A stretch of DNA of 64,000 nucleotides from JBFHIJ01 sp963678775 (GCA_963678775.2 CAXXGR010000007.1:682001-746000); one strand, 5' to 3'; counted from the first letter of the stretch, positions 44,179 through 53,938 are shown. Numbers and translations: made by a program. The notes: generated by a model from the sequence alone, not told the origin.

Positions 44179-45279
44179 ATGATACCTAACAACTGGGATT
44201 TAAACCAAATCTTAATGCTTACCTATGCTAAAGTGGGTAACTATAATATACTTAAACAAATTGTAGAAAGCACAGACTCCTTGGATGCTTTTTTGCAAGG
44301 TGATATCAAGGGTGAATTGCTTCTGAAAATACAACAAAAAGAACTATTCCCAACTTCAAAAATAAGTTTACTTTCAGAATTGGATATCCAATTAGATTCA
44401 GCTCAAAAGTCTAATGCTAAGATTATTTCTATTTGGGATGATGACTATCCTGAATTATTAAAGAATATACCATATCCTCCAATTGTTCTTTATGTAGCCG
44501 GAACGTTGCAAGATTCAGATAAAATTTCTATTGGTGTTGTAGGCACCAGAAGGTGCACAATGTACGGTAAACTAATTACTGAGCAATTTACAGAGCAGTT
44601 TGTTGATTCAGGACTGATTATTACTAGTGGCATGGCTTATGGCATTGATACTATTGCTCATAAGATGGCTATAAAGAAACAATCACCTACTTATGCCGTT
44701 ATTGCTTCAGGTTTAGATTCTCTTACTATGGATTCTCAAAAGAAATTATACAATGAAATAATTGACTCTGGTGGCGCTGTAATCTGCGATTACAAATTTG
44801 GCGTAAAAGCATTACCCGCATTTTTCCTTCAGCGGAACAGAATTATAAGTGGGATATCAACTGCTACTGTAGTAATGGAATCAGCTATAAAAGGTGGCGC
44901 AATGAAAACAGCTAGGTTTGCCTTTGACCAACAAAGAGATGTATTTTCTGTGCCTGGGAATATACATTCTGAAAAGTCAAAAGGTACAAACTATCTAATT
45001 AAAGAAAGTATTGCAGCTCCTGCCCTATCTCCTGCTCAAGTTCTAAAAGAAATTGGCGTTGCTGATATTTCTGAATCTAATAATCAAGCTAAAATTGATT
45101 TTAAAGATGCAGAAGAGAAGATTATCTATGAGTTATTAAGTCACGAGCCTATGCATATAGATAATATTTCTAATAAGTCCGGACTGGAAATGTCACAACT
45201 TTTAGTTAAATTGTTGAATATGGAATTTCAAAATAAGGTAAAGCAATTACCCGGAAAACATTATATAAGAAATATTTAA
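44179..45279 (+). CDS. dprA: DNA processing protein DprA
   Basis: DprA loads RecA on incoming single-stranded DNA in natural transformation and is widespread also in bacteria not known to be competent. The 366-residue protein has the extended Rossmann fold: GVVGTRRCTMYGKLI (about 115-129), SGMAYGIDTIAHKMA (about 151-165), FFLQRNRIISGIS (about 214-226), AIKGGAMKTARFAFDQ and VFSVPGNI (about 256-263). The C-terminal 60 residues fit the winged-helix (DML1-like) domain. It precedes the polyprenyl synthase by 6 nt. Confidence 0.94.
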   Translation: MIPNNWDLNQILMLTYAKVGNYNILKQIVESTDSLDAFLQGDIKGELLLKIQQKELFPTSKISLLSELDIQLDSAQKSNAKIISIWDDDYPELLKNIPYPPIVLYVAGTLQDSDKISIGVVGTRRCTMYGKLITEQFTEQFVDSGLIITSGMAYGIDTIAHKMAIKKQSPTYAVIASGLDSLTMDSQKKLYNEIIDSGGAVICDYKFGVKALPAFFLQRNRIISGISTATVVMESAIKGGAMKTARFAFDQQRDVFSVPGNIHSEKSKGTNYLIKESIAAPALSPAQVLKEIGVADISESNNQAKIDFKDAEEKIIYELLSHEPMHIDNISNKSGLEMSQLLVKLLNMEFQNKVKQLPGKHYIRNI

Positions 45280-45285
45280 AAAGTT

Positions 45286-46269
45286 ATGAACTACAAACAA
45301 AAATATAACACTTACCTCCAACTGGTTGAAGACAGGTTAAATTTATTAGTTAAAGACAAAGAACCTAAAGTTCTTTATGAGCCATTTCATTATCTTATTA
45401 CAGGTGGTGGCAAAAGAATAAGACCTATACTAAGTATGATAGCTTGCGGTGCTATAAATGGCAAACCTGAAAATGCTTTAGGTTGCGGTTTAGCTATTGA
45501 AATTATGCATAATTTTACTCTTGCTCATGATGATATTATGGATAAATCACCTATACGCCGTGGTAGACCTACTGTACATGTTAAATGGGATGATGCTACT
45601 GCTATTCTTGCAGGCGATGTGATGATGGGTTGGGGATATAAATTATTACCTGATACAAATAAGTCTAATAATTCTCATCAAATTCATGCATCATATACTA
45701 AAGCTTTAATAGATGTTTGTGAAGGCCAAGCTTTTGATGTAGAATTCAATGAAAATACTAACACTAATATAGCTGACTATTTTAAAATGATCGAGCTTAA
45801 AACGTCCAGATTGCTGGAATGTTCTGCTGAAATGGGAGCTTATGTCGGGAATGCTAGTGATGCTGAAGTTAAAGCCCTAAATTTATATGCTAAATACTTA
45901 GGTTATGCATTCCAACTTCAAGACGATTTACTTGATTTGACTGCAGATGAAGCAGAATTTGGTAAATCTATTGGTCAAGATATCCAAGAAGGCAAAAAAA
46001 CTTATATGATTCTCTTTGCAAAAGAGAACATCACAGAAAATGCAGATAAAATATTGATGCAAAATTTCTTCGATAATAATGGCTTATCTAAAGATTTTGT
46101 ACCTGCTATGAAAGACTTACTTGTACGAACAGGTGCAACTAAATCTTCTCAGGAATTAATTGATAAATATTTTTTAAAGTCAAAAGAATCATTATCTGAT
46201 ATTAAAGATTCTGAATATAAAGAGATGTTAGTTTGGCTTTTAGATTCTTTGAATAATCGCAAAAAATAA
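45286..46269 (+). CDS. Trans-polyprenyl diphosphate synthase
   Basis: The 327-residue enzyme condenses isopentenyl diphosphate with allylic diphosphates. The first Asp-rich motif is DDIMD in LAHDDIMDKSPIRRGRPT (about 84-101), the second DDLLD in QLQDDLLDLTADEAEFGK (about 214-231). The GGGKRIRP stretch (about 42-49) binds the substrate diphosphate. The residues before the first motif (MHNFTLAHDD) suggest a medium chain product, C15 to C20 or longer; the exact length cannot be read. The product could feed quinone or undecaprenyl-type lipid synthesis. Co-transcribed with dprA. Confidence 0.9.
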   Translation: MNYKQKYNTYLQLVEDRLNLLVKDKEPKVLYEPFHYLITGGGKRIRPILSMIACGAINGKPENALGCGLAIEIMHNFTLAHDDIMDKSPIRRGRPTVHVKWDDATAILAGDVMMGWGYKLLPDTNKSNNSHQIHASYTKALIDVCEGQAFDVEFNENTNTNIADYFKMIELKTSRLLECSAEMGAYVGNASDAEVKALNLYAKYLGYAFQLQDDLLDLTADEAEFGKSIGQDIQEGKKTYMILFAKENITENADKILMQNFFDNNGLSKDFVPAMKDLLVRTGATKSSQELIDKYFLKSKESLSDIKDSEYKEMLVWLLDSLNNRKK

Positions 46270-46297
46270 TATAGTTCGATATTTTTTTAAATACTTT

Positions 46298-46327
46298 AAG
46301 CTCTGAAACGTTTATTTTTCAGAGCTT
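46298..46327 (+). terminator. Rho-independent terminator after the polyprenyl synthase
   Basis: AAGCTCTGA / TCAGAGCTT stem with a 12-nt loop followed by ATTTTATT, 28 nt after the stop. Confidence 0.75.
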
Positions 46328-46420
46328 ATTTTATTAGGTATATCTAACAGACCATTAGCATTATAAACAGTAAACATATATTTGTCTGCTAATTTTATGA
46401 TTAGATTCCCCTAAATTTAT

Positions 46421-46428
46421 TATATTTG
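46421..46428 (+). promoter_or_regulatory. Putative -7 box of pckA
   Basis: TATATTTG, matching TAnnTTTG, 41 nt before the pckA ATG, with no clear -33 element. Confidence 0.45.
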
Positions 46429-46469
46429 CAATCTAAACTTTGATTATTTATATATCACACTGGTGGGAA

Positions 46470-48077
46470 ATGAAAACCTTAGAAAACAAAACAATAATCG
46501 ATCCTAAATTAGAATATTTAGGTCTAAGGAATCTTAAAAAAGTACATTGGAACAATACAACTGCAGCTTTGTATGAACATGCTATAGAAAACAAAGAAGC
46601 TGCTCTTTCTCATTTGGGACCTTTAGTAGTCTCAACAGGAAAAATTACCGGACGCTCGCCTAACGATAAATTTATTGTCAGAGACGAAACTACTGAAAAC
46701 ACTATTGACTGGGGCTCGGTAAATAGGCCTTATGACACAGATAAATTCGATCAAATGTTTGAAAGAGTTAAAGCCTTTCTGCAAACAAGAGAAGTTTTTA
46801 TACAAGATGCTTATGCAGGTGCAGACGAAAGTGTTGCTGTTCCCGTAAGGATTATTACACAGTATGCTTGGCAATCGCTTTTCGCTAGAAATATGTTTGT
46901 ACGCATTAGAGAACAGGATAAATTGAATAATTTCACTCCCGATTTCACCGTTATTGCTGTTCCTGACTTTTTAGGTTGTCCTAAAATAGATGGCATTAAT
47001 TCAGAAACATTTATCTTAGTAAACTTCAAAAAGCGAGTCATCTTAATAGGTGGTACACACTATGCAGGCGAAATTAAAAAGTCCATTTTCTCTATTCTAA
47101 ACTATGTATACCCTCAAAATGATATTTTGGGTATGCACTGTTCTGCTAATAGAGGTCAAAATGGTGATACTGCTTTACTTTTTGGACTTTCAGGTACAGG
47201 TAAAACTACTTTATCTGCAGATCCAAATAGAGCTCTTATCGGCGATGATGAACATGGCTGGAGCGACAAGGGTATCTTTAACTTTGAAGGTGGGTGCTAT
47301 GCGAAGGTTATCAGATTATCTCCTGAAGCAGAACCTGAAATATGGAGCACAACCAGAAGATTCGGTACGATATTAGAAAATGTGGTAATGGATGAACATG
47401 ATAGAAGAGTAGATTTAGATGATGCCACTCTTACAGAAAATACTCGAGCATCTTATCCTATTACTCACTTGGATAATATTGTTCCTGAAAGTGCAGGTGA
47501 TCATCCAAAAAATATTATATTTTTAACTGCAGATGCATTTGGGGTACTTCCTCCGATCTCTAAACTTTCACCTGAACAAGCAATGTATCAATTCCTCCTT
47601 GGCTATACAGCTAAAGTTGCAGGTACAGAAAAAGGCATCACTGAACCCCAAGCTACATTTAGTACTTGCTTTGGTGCTCCTTTTATGCCACTGCATCCAA
47701 GTAAATATGCAGAAATGCTTGGTGCTAAAATCGCCAAACATAATGTAAAATGTTGGTTGGTAAATACAGGTTGGACTGGTGGCCCTTATGGTGTTGGAAA
47801 CAGAATCTCTATTAAGTATACTAGAGCATTACTAAATGCTGCTTTAGAGGGCAAGTTAAATGATGTAGAGTACACTATTGATCCTATTTTTAATCTTTCC
47901 ATTCCTACTGTTTGTGAAGGTGTACCTTCTGAAATATTGGATCCTAAAAATACTTGGACTGATAAAGATGCTTATGACAAAACAGCTAAATCTACAGCTA
48001 AGAAATTCGTAGAAAACTTCAAACAATACGAAGCTTATGTTACTGAAGATGTAGTAAAATCAGGTCCAAAAGCATAA
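46470..48077 (+). CDS. pckA: Phosphoenolpyruvate carboxykinase (ATP)
   Basis: PckA interconverts oxaloacetate plus ATP and PEP, CO2 plus ADP. The 535-residue protein from the ATG at 46470 (GGTGGG just before) has the substrate loop SPNDKF, the metal and PEP-binding GGTHYAGEIKKS (about 193-204), the P-loop GLSGTGKTTLSADP (about 235-248) and GDDEHGWSDKGIFNFEGGCYAK (about 255-276) with the metal Asp. ITEPQATFSTCFGAPFMPLHP (near 395-415) is the conserved C-terminal signature. A TTG start further upstream would add ten residues without support. It is a single-gene unit. With fumC it fits either gluconeogenesis or, in a fermenter, the succinate route. Confidence 0.97.
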   Translation: MKTLENKTIIDPKLEYLGLRNLKKVHWNNTTAALYEHAIENKEAALSHLGPLVVSTGKITGRSPNDKFIVRDETTENTIDWGSVNRPYDTDKFDQMFERVKAFLQTREVFIQDAYAGADESVAVPVRIITQYAWQSLFARNMFVRIREQDKLNNFTPDFTVIAVPDFLGCPKIDGINSETFILVNFKKRVILIGGTHYAGEIKKSIFSILNYVYPQNDILGMHCSANRGQNGDTALLFGLSGTGKTTLSADPNRALIGDDEHGWSDKGIFNFEGGCYAKVIRLSPEAEPEIWSTTRRFGTILENVVMDEHDRRVDLDDATLTENTRASYPITHLDNIVPESAGDHPKNIIFLTADAFGVLPPISKLSPEQAMYQFLLGYTAKVAGTEKGITEPQATFSTCFGAPFMPLHPSKYAEMLGAKIAKHNVKCWLVNTGWTGGPYGVGNRISIKYTRALLNAALEGKLNDVEYTIDPIFNLSIPTVCEGVPSEILDPKNTWTDKDAYDKTAKSTAKKFVENFKQYEAYVTEDVVKSGPKA

Positions 48078-48102
48078 TTATATTTCATATATTCAAACTT
48101 TT

Positions 48103-48129
48103 AGGTCGGCATTTTGCCGACCTTTTTAT
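48103..48129 (+). terminator. Rho-independent terminator of pckA
   Basis: AGGTCGGCA / TGCCGACCT perfect 9-bp stem with a 3-nt loop followed by five T, 25 nt after the pckA stop. Confidence 0.92.
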
Positions 48130-48160
48130 ATTTTGTATCTAACTATTAATGAGGTTTTAG

Positions 48161-51100
48161 ATGCAAAATATACTTTATAATAAAGCTTTTGATATTGACA
48201 ATATATTTTTGAATTTTAGATCGTTTTTCGCAGAATTGGTTAATGCTGCGGATATTAATTCTAAAATAATTGTAGTGCCAACAGCTAAATACGCTAGACA
48301 CTTAAGACAAATTTATACACGTAAACACTTCGATATACATAATAAGCCTTGCTCTACCATTAATATTCTAAATTTTGATGCATTCGTCAATTATCTATAT
48401 GAAGCTATAGATACTGAATCCGACAAAACTATAATTTCAGATTCTTATAGGTTTCTGCTCATCGAGAGTGCTATTAAGCAATCAAACTCTGATTATTTCA
48501 AACAAAAATCCGGTAGAGTCAAGCTTTCATTATCAAAAAAAATAGATAGCTTAATCATGGGGCTAAAAAAGAAAGGTATAACTCCTGAAAAAATGCTGAA
48601 AGATGTGGTGGCTCCTGAAACTTCTTCGAGTGAAATCACTAATCGAAAGAAATATCAGGAAATTCAGGAAATATTTTCAAAATATCATGAGTTACTTGGA
48701 GAAAATCTACTTGATCAGGTTGATATTCTAAAATATATCATAAAATCCATTGAAGGTATATCAGCCGAAAGTATAGATATTTTTGACACTATAGATATAC
48801 CTATTAAGCATGATAATCCTATTGACTCTGTCCTTCAGGGAATTAACGAAATTATATTTTATGGTTTTTCTGATTTCGCTATTCCAGAGCAGCGACTAAT
48901 TAGTTTGTTTACACACTCAAATAGCATTCAAGTTGCTATATACTTAGAAAATATTGCATCAGATTCAAAATATAATTTACCTGATGTATCTGTTAGATTT
49001 ATCTCTTATGGCTTTATTCAATATATGCAACCACATCTTTTTGAAGAAGATAAGTTGAACAAAATACTTAAATCCTCACTATTTATAAAAAATACTAAAG
49101 CTCAAGATAGTAAAATTGAGAATCTCCCTGTATATTTAAATTGTAGCGAAAGCTCAGAATCTGAGATAAGTGATATTTCTAAATTTGTAAGTTATCTAAT
49201 TCGTGAAGAGAAAATTTTGCCTAATGAGATTGCGGTTGTAGCCCGAGAAGCAGGCACTTATGCAAAATCTTTTAGAGATGAGTTCTTGAGATATCAAATA
49301 CCACTTAATATTTCCGATAGATTTGAATTGCAAAACTCTTCTATAGTATCAACTGTTTTGAATATACTTGACACTGTAATCTTTGGTTATAAGCTTAACA
49401 ACCTTGAAAAAGTTTTTGCTTCTTATTACTTGCAACATTTAGATATTGATTTTCCAATAATACGCAAATATGCTTATAAACTTAGAATAGTAGGCGGACA
49501 CAACAGAGGTGGCTTACCTGCATGGAAAAGAAGATTAGAAAGCTATAAAAACTATCTGATTGCAAAGCTTAAAGATAATAGTTTCTTTGAAAATGATTTG
49601 GAGCAACTTACTTATGAAAAGGAAAAATATGAATTAGAGATAGCGAGCAATGAACTATCAAAAATTGAGCTGCTCTTCCCTACTATATCAAAAAATTTAA
49701 CAACTTCTGAGTTTATAGAATTAATACTTAAAATACTAAAGAATGTAAAATTTGAAGAAAGAATTGCCTCAGATAATTCACGTCTTCAAGCTTCGCAATA
49801 TGATTCTAAGTATATTAAAGAATCAATTCAAGACAGTATCGAAAAAGATGGTAGAGCTTTAGATTCGTTCCAAACACTACTGAATGAATTATCATATCTA
49901 TATCTAAATAATCTTGAAACGTATGATGCAAAAATTCATATTGATAAACTCAAAGTCTTAGTATCCGGTACTAAATATCAGATAAGAGAAAAGGAACAAT
50001 TTGGCGTAACTTTAACCTCAATAGAGCAAACAAGGGGCTTACCTTATAAATTTGTTATTTTATGTGGAGCTATGGAAGGAAACTTTCCATTGCCTTTTAA
50101 AACCAACAATTTACTTGGTAAAGAGTTACCTGAATCAAACTTACATCATATCCAACAAGAAAGAAACCTTCTATATGTTTTACTTACAGGTAATCTTTCT
50201 GATAGTATTAGCAAAGGAAGGAAAATAGTAATTAGTTATTCGAAAAAAGATGATAAGAATGAGTTTGCAAGATCTCATTTTATAGAAGAATTACTATCAA
50301 CACTTTCAATCGAAGACGAAGAATCATTAATGCTTAAAAGTAATTTTAACTTTGAACAGCATAATCCAAAATTTAAACATCTCAATGCTAATCCTGTTGT
50401 AAATCGCAGAGAAGTTGACTTAGAGTTATCTAATGAAACAACTCATATCAAGAAATTTGATAAGCCATTTTCTCCAACAAGTTTTGAAAGATATACTGAA
50501 TGTCCATTTAGGTACATGCTCAAAACTATTTATGATATTGAAGAACTAGAAACTGATGAATTAATGTTATCTCCATTAGAAAAAGGTTCTTTACTACATA
50601 AAATACTATACACTTTTTACTCTGAGTTGGCAAAAGATGAAAACCATTGGGTAGCTGTTGCAATTCTAAATAACGGGAACACCCTTAATGGTATTAAGCT
50701 TGAAAGTGCCAAGACTGATTATTATTTAGAATTACTGGTCAGAATCGCTGAAGTAGAAATAAAAAAATATACTTTTGAGCATCCTTTGTTTAAAGTAGAA
50801 ACCGACAGGGTGTTTGGAAATGATAGTTTCAAAGGTATTTTATCTCTTTGGTTAACTAATGAAGTTGAATTTGCAAAAAATAACTCAAAAATCTATCCGG
50901 TATACTTTGAATATTCTTTTGGGAATCCAAACGAACCTGAGATAAGACTCAATCAAGATGTTAAAATAAAAGGTAAGATAGACCGAATAGAACTTTCTCC
51001 AGATTTGAAATACTTTGCTATTGCTGACTATAAATCTAATGCTGATGGACAGAAAAAAGATAAGCCAGGCGAATTTACAAAATTTCAAATGCCTCTATAT

Positions 51101-51451
51101 TCTTATGCTGTTTCTATTGTATTATCTAATCTTATAGATGAAGAATTTCATCATTTATACGGCATATATTACTCGCTAAATCCAGTTAAAAAATGGAATA
51201 AGATTGCACTCTATTCAAAAGAAGATTATTTTGAATATTATAGTAATAAACCGAAAGGGAAATTTAACGAGTCACTAACACACTCAGAGTTGATAGATCG
51301 AATAGAAGAGTATAAAAATGCGGCTATTGATATAGCGAATAAAATACGAAATGGAAAATTTAATATAGAGCCTATTCTTAAAATCAGTTATTGCTCTAAA
51401 TGTAGTTTCAAACAAATTTGCAGAATAAAGAAATTTGAATTTAAGATATAG
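48161..51451 (+). CDS. AddB-like PD-(D/E)XK nuclease with iron-sulfur cysteines
   Basis: The 1096-residue protein resembles AddB/PD-(D/E)XK family proteins of recombinational repair. The C-terminal nuclease holds KGKIDRIELSPDLKYFAIADYKS (about 935-957) with the catalytic Asp and DYK. The AddB-type iron-sulfur cysteines are one in YTECPFRYM (near 780) and C1078, C1081, C1087 (YCSKCSFKQIC). A UvrD-like helicase relic is seen in LTSIEQTRGLPYKFVILCGAMEG (near 620-640). The N-terminal P-loop position reads IIVVPTAKYARHLR without GKT, so the ATPase is probably inactive. GAGG lies before the ATG. No AddA helicase is adjacent; it may be elsewhere. Confidence 0.85.
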   Translation: MQNILYNKAFDIDNIFLNFRSFFAELVNAADINSKIIVVPTAKYARHLRQIYTRKHFDIHNKPCSTINILNFDAFVNYLYEAIDTESDKTIISDSYRFLLIESAIKQSNSDYFKQKSGRVKLSLSKKIDSLIMGLKKKGITPEKMLKDVVAPETSSSEITNRKKYQEIQEIFSKYHELLGENLLDQVDILKYIIKSIEGISAESIDIFDTIDIPIKHDNPIDSVLQGINEIIFYGFSDFAIPEQRLISLFTHSNSIQVAIYLENIASDSKYNLPDVSVRFISYGFIQYMQPHLFEEDKLNKILKSSLFIKNTKAQDSKIENLPVYLNCSESSESEISDISKFVSYLIREEKILPNEIAVVAREAGTYAKSFRDEFLRYQIPLNISDRFELQNSSIVSTVLNILDTVIFGYKLNNLEKVFASYYLQHLDIDFPIIRKYAYKLRIVGGHNRGGLPAWKRRLESYKNYLIAKLKDNSFFENDLEQLTYEKEKYELEIASNELSKIELLFPTISKNLTTSEFIELILKILKNVKFEERIASDNSRLQASQYDSKYIKESIQDSIEKDGRALDSFQTLLNELSYLYLNNLETYDAKIHIDKLKVLVSGTKYQIREKEQFGVTLTSIEQTRGLPYKFVILCGAMEGNFPLPFKTNNLLGKELPESNLHHIQQERNLLYVLLTGNLSDSISKGRKIVISYSKKDDKNEFARSHFIEELLSTLSIEDEESLMLKSNFNFEQHNPKFKHLNANPVVNRREVDLELSNETTHIKKFDKPFSPTSFERYTECPFRYMLKTIYDIEELETDELMLSPLEKGSLLHKILYTFYSELAKDENHWVAVAILNNGNTLNGIKLESAKTDYYLELLVRIAEVEIKKYTFEHPLFKVETDRVFGNDSFKGILSLWLTNEVEFAKNNSKIYPVYFEYSFGNPNEPEIRLNQDVKIKGKIDRIELSPDLKYFAIADYKSNADGQKKDKPGEFTKFQMPLYSYAVSIVLSNLIDEEFHHLYGIYYSLNPVKKWNKIALYSKEDYFEYYSNKPKGKFNESLTHSELIDRIEEYKNAAIDIANKIRNGKFNIEPILKISYCSKCSFKQICRIKKFEFKI

Positions 51452-51751
51452 TACATAGCTATTATGAATCTCATTAATTTTAGCTACAGCTAAACTACAT
51501 TTCCTTTCTGATTGTTTGCAAATACTAATTAATTAATATTAGTCATATTTATTTCTGTATAATTTGTGTTGCATACCTCTACTCCTTTATTAATACGGGA
51601 GATAGAGGTATTTAGATTTTTATTTTAATTGCTATTAAGCAAAATTAATGGCTGTTTTGTGTCTATTTGGTTTAGATTTGCCTTTAAATACACACACATC
51701 AAAATATATTTTATAGACATACACATTTATTCTGGATTTCGGGAAGTTAAT
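51452..51751. other. Gene-free leader and promoter region before the hydrogenase operon
   Basis: These 300 bases have no supported ORF. They hold a TATAAT-like -10 box followed by a structured leader (listed separately) and about 140 nt of AT-rich sequence before hydB. An ORF extending hydB upstream to a TTG at 51629 is unlikely because its residues are atypical and hydB has a good ribosome binding site at 51752. Confidence 0.6.
51558..51611 (+). promoter_or_regulatory. TATAAT box and hairpin leader upstream of hydBAC
   Basis: TATAAT lies at 51558-51563, followed by ATACCTCTA (51573-51581) and TAGAGGTAT (51603-51611), which pair perfectly; CTCC/GGAG inside extends the stem past one bulged A around a 12-nt loop. 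The hairpin would begin within a few nt of the expected transcript start and about 140 nt before hydB. It may protect the 5' end or bind a regulator; it is not followed by a T run, so it is not a terminator. Confidence 0.45.
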
Positions 51752-53938
51752 ATGGGAAACATACTTCAAGCATACGAGAATCTAAAGAATAGTCTTGACC
51801 ATGCATCTACAGATGTAGACTCTCATGGTCAGATTGTAATTCAAGTAGGTTCTGCAACATGTGAAAATGCCGCAGGAGCGCAGCAAGTTAGAGCTGAATT
51901 TGAAAAATTAATCAAAGCTACAGGCCGCAATGATATTATTATCAAGCAGACAGGCTGTACAGGTAGATGCTCTGAAGAGCCTATCGTTGGCGTATTTATG
52001 CAAAATCATATTGGTGTAAAATATGCTCACGTCACTGTAGAAAAAGTAGCTGATATTTTTCAAGAGCACATTTTAGGAAAAACTCCTGTAGCCAAGTTAA
52101 TGTTGGATAAAAAAACAGACCAACTATATGATCACGTGGTTACACTTTGCGGTTCATCACACTGCCGTAATAAATTTTATGAAAGCTGGAATGCTACTTT
52201 CCAAAAGCTTTTAAAAGAAAAAAACATATCTGACAAAGAAGTTAGAGTTATTTCCGGTGGTTGCATCGGTATGTGCCAGCATGAAGATCATGATGAACAT
52301 GGAGTTATGATGGTATACCCTGAGAATGTTATCTATAGATTCTTAAATGAAGAAGAACTAGAAGATATCATTGAAACACAATTTGTAAAGAAAGAGTTAG
52401 CTACAAAACATATCGTCCATACTGATAAAATGGTAGAAGAATACTTCAAGTTTTATGGCGATGTTTCTTTCTTCAATAAACAAACTAGAATTACTTTAAG
52501 AAATTGCGGTATTATCGATCCTGAATCTTTGGATGATTACATACACGCTCAGGGTTACGAAGCTTTGGCTAAAGTTTTACAACAAGGCAATCCTGAAGGA
52601 GTAGTAAAAGAAGTAATAGATTCCGGATTACGAGGTAGAGGTGGCGGTGGCTTCCCTACTGGTATCAAATGGAACAATACTAGAATATTAAATCCAACCG
52701 ATCCTATCAAATACGTGATTTGTAATGCTGACGAAGGTGATCCGGGTGCTTTTATGGATAGAAGTGCTTTGGAAGGTGATCCGTTTAGCATCATAGAAGG
52801 TATGACAATTGGTGCTTATGCTATGGGTTCATGCAAAGGATATCTATATATTCGAGCAGAATATCCATTAGCTATCGAAAGAATTGAAAATGCTATTCAA
52901 ATGGCAAGAGCTAATAATTTATTAGGTAAAAATATCTTAGGCTCAGGATTTGACTTCGACCTTGAAATTAGATTGGGTGCAGGCGCGTTTGTTTGCGGTG
53001 AAGAAACTGCACTAATTCAATCTATTGAAGGTAAACGCGGTCAGCCGGTAATGAGACCTCCTTATCCTTCTGAAAAAGGTTTATGGGGACATCCTACTTC
53101 TATTAACAATGTAGAAACATGGGCTAACATTCCTGCGTTATTATTACGCGGAGCAGACTGGTTCAAACGCATTGGTACCGAAGGAAGTAAAGGTACAAAA
53201 GTATTTGCTCTTGCAGGCAAAGTAAATAATACCGGTTTAGTTGAAGTTCCAATGGGTACTACACTTCGTGAAGTTATTTTCGACATTGGCGGTGGTGTTC
53301 CAAATGGCAAACAATTAAAAGCGATACAAACCGGTGGACCTTCAGGTGGATGTATTCCATTTGATAAAATTGACACTCCTGTAGACTACGAATCATTGAA
53401 ACAAATTGGTTCGATGATGGGCTCAGGTGGTATGATTATTTTAGATGAAACTGACTGTATAGTTTCTACATCTAAGTTTTTCCTTGAATTTACAAAAGAT
53501 GAGTCTTGTGGTAAATGTCTTCCTTGCCGCGAAGGTACTTTGAGAATGTTAGAGATTCTTCAAAGAATAACTGACGGACATGGCGAACTTGAAGATTTAG
53601 ATAAACTTCATAGACTCGGAAACATGATTAAAAAAACTTCTCTTTGCGGTTTAGGTCAGTCAGCACCAAATCCGGTGCTAAGCGCAATCAAAAACTTCCG
53701 TGAAGAATTTGAAGCTCATATCGTGGACAAACGATGTCCTACTCAAACTTGTCAGAAACTTATCAGCTATAATATTATCGCTGATAAATGTACAGGTTGT
53801 ACTCTTTGTGCTCGTCGTTGTCCTGTTTCTTGTATCTCTGGTGCTAAGAAAATGCCACACACAATCATCCAAGAAGATTGTATCAAGTGTGGTGAATGTT
53901 TCAATTCTTGTAAATTTGATGCTATTGAAAAAATCTAA
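51752..53938 (+). CDS. hydB: NuoF-like flavoprotein subunit of trimeric [FeFe]-hydrogenase, with two N-terminal [2Fe-2S] domains
   Basis: HydB oxidises or reduces NAD(H) and joins the electron-bifurcating HydABC complex. From the ATG at 51752 (GGAAG before it) the protein has 728 residues. A first thioredoxin-like domain has C37, C69, C73 (TCENAAGA, GCTGRC), as in other HydB. A second one follows at about 126-190 with C133, C138, C171, C175 (LCGSSHC, GGCIGMC). The NADH/FMN core has GLRGRGGGGFPTGIKW (about 285-300) and ICNADEGDPGAF. The C-terminal 4Fe-4S is ESCGKCLPCREGT, and two ferredoxin clusters end the protein (CTGCTLCARRCP, CIKCGECFNSC). The second thioredoxin-like domain is unusual. It is the first gene of hydBAC. 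Confidence 0.93.
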   Translation: MGNILQAYENLKNSLDHASTDVDSHGQIVIQVGSATCENAAGAQQVRAEFEKLIKATGRNDIIIKQTGCTGRCSEEPIVGVFMQNHIGVKYAHVTVEKVADIFQEHILGKTPVAKLMLDKKTDQLYDHVVTLCGSSHCRNKFYESWNATFQKLLKEKNISDKEVRVISGGCIGMCQHEDHDEHGVMMVYPENVIYRFLNEEELEDIIETQFVKKELATKHIVHTDKMVEEYFKFYGDVSFFNKQTRITLRNCGIIDPESLDDYIHAQGYEALAKVLQQGNPEGVVKEVIDSGLRGRGGGGFPTGIKWNNTRILNPTDPIKYVICNADEGDPGAFMDRSALEGDPFSIIEGMTIGAYAMGSCKGYLYIRAEYPLAIERIENAIQMARANNLLGKNILGSGFDFDLEIRLGAGAFVCGEETALIQSIEGKRGQPVMRPPYPSEKGLWGHPTSINNVETWANIPALLLRGADWFKRIGTEGSKGTKVFALAGKVNNTGLVEVPMGTTLREVIFDIGGGVPNGKQLKAIQTGGPSGGCIPFDKIDTPVDYESLKQIGSMMGSGGMIILDETDCIVSTSKFFLEFTKDESCGKCLPCREGTLRMLEILQRITDGHGELEDLDKLHRLGNMIKKTSLCGLGQSAPNPVLSAIKNFREEFEAHIVDKRCPTQTCQKLISYNIIADKCTGCTLCARRCPVSCISGAKKMPHTIIQEDCIKCGECFNSCKFDAIEKI

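Noticed and set aside
51629..51751. N-terminal extension of HydB from a TTG codon
   Set aside because: The 41 extra residues are unlike any HydB start, and GGAAG followed by ATG at 51752 is a better start.
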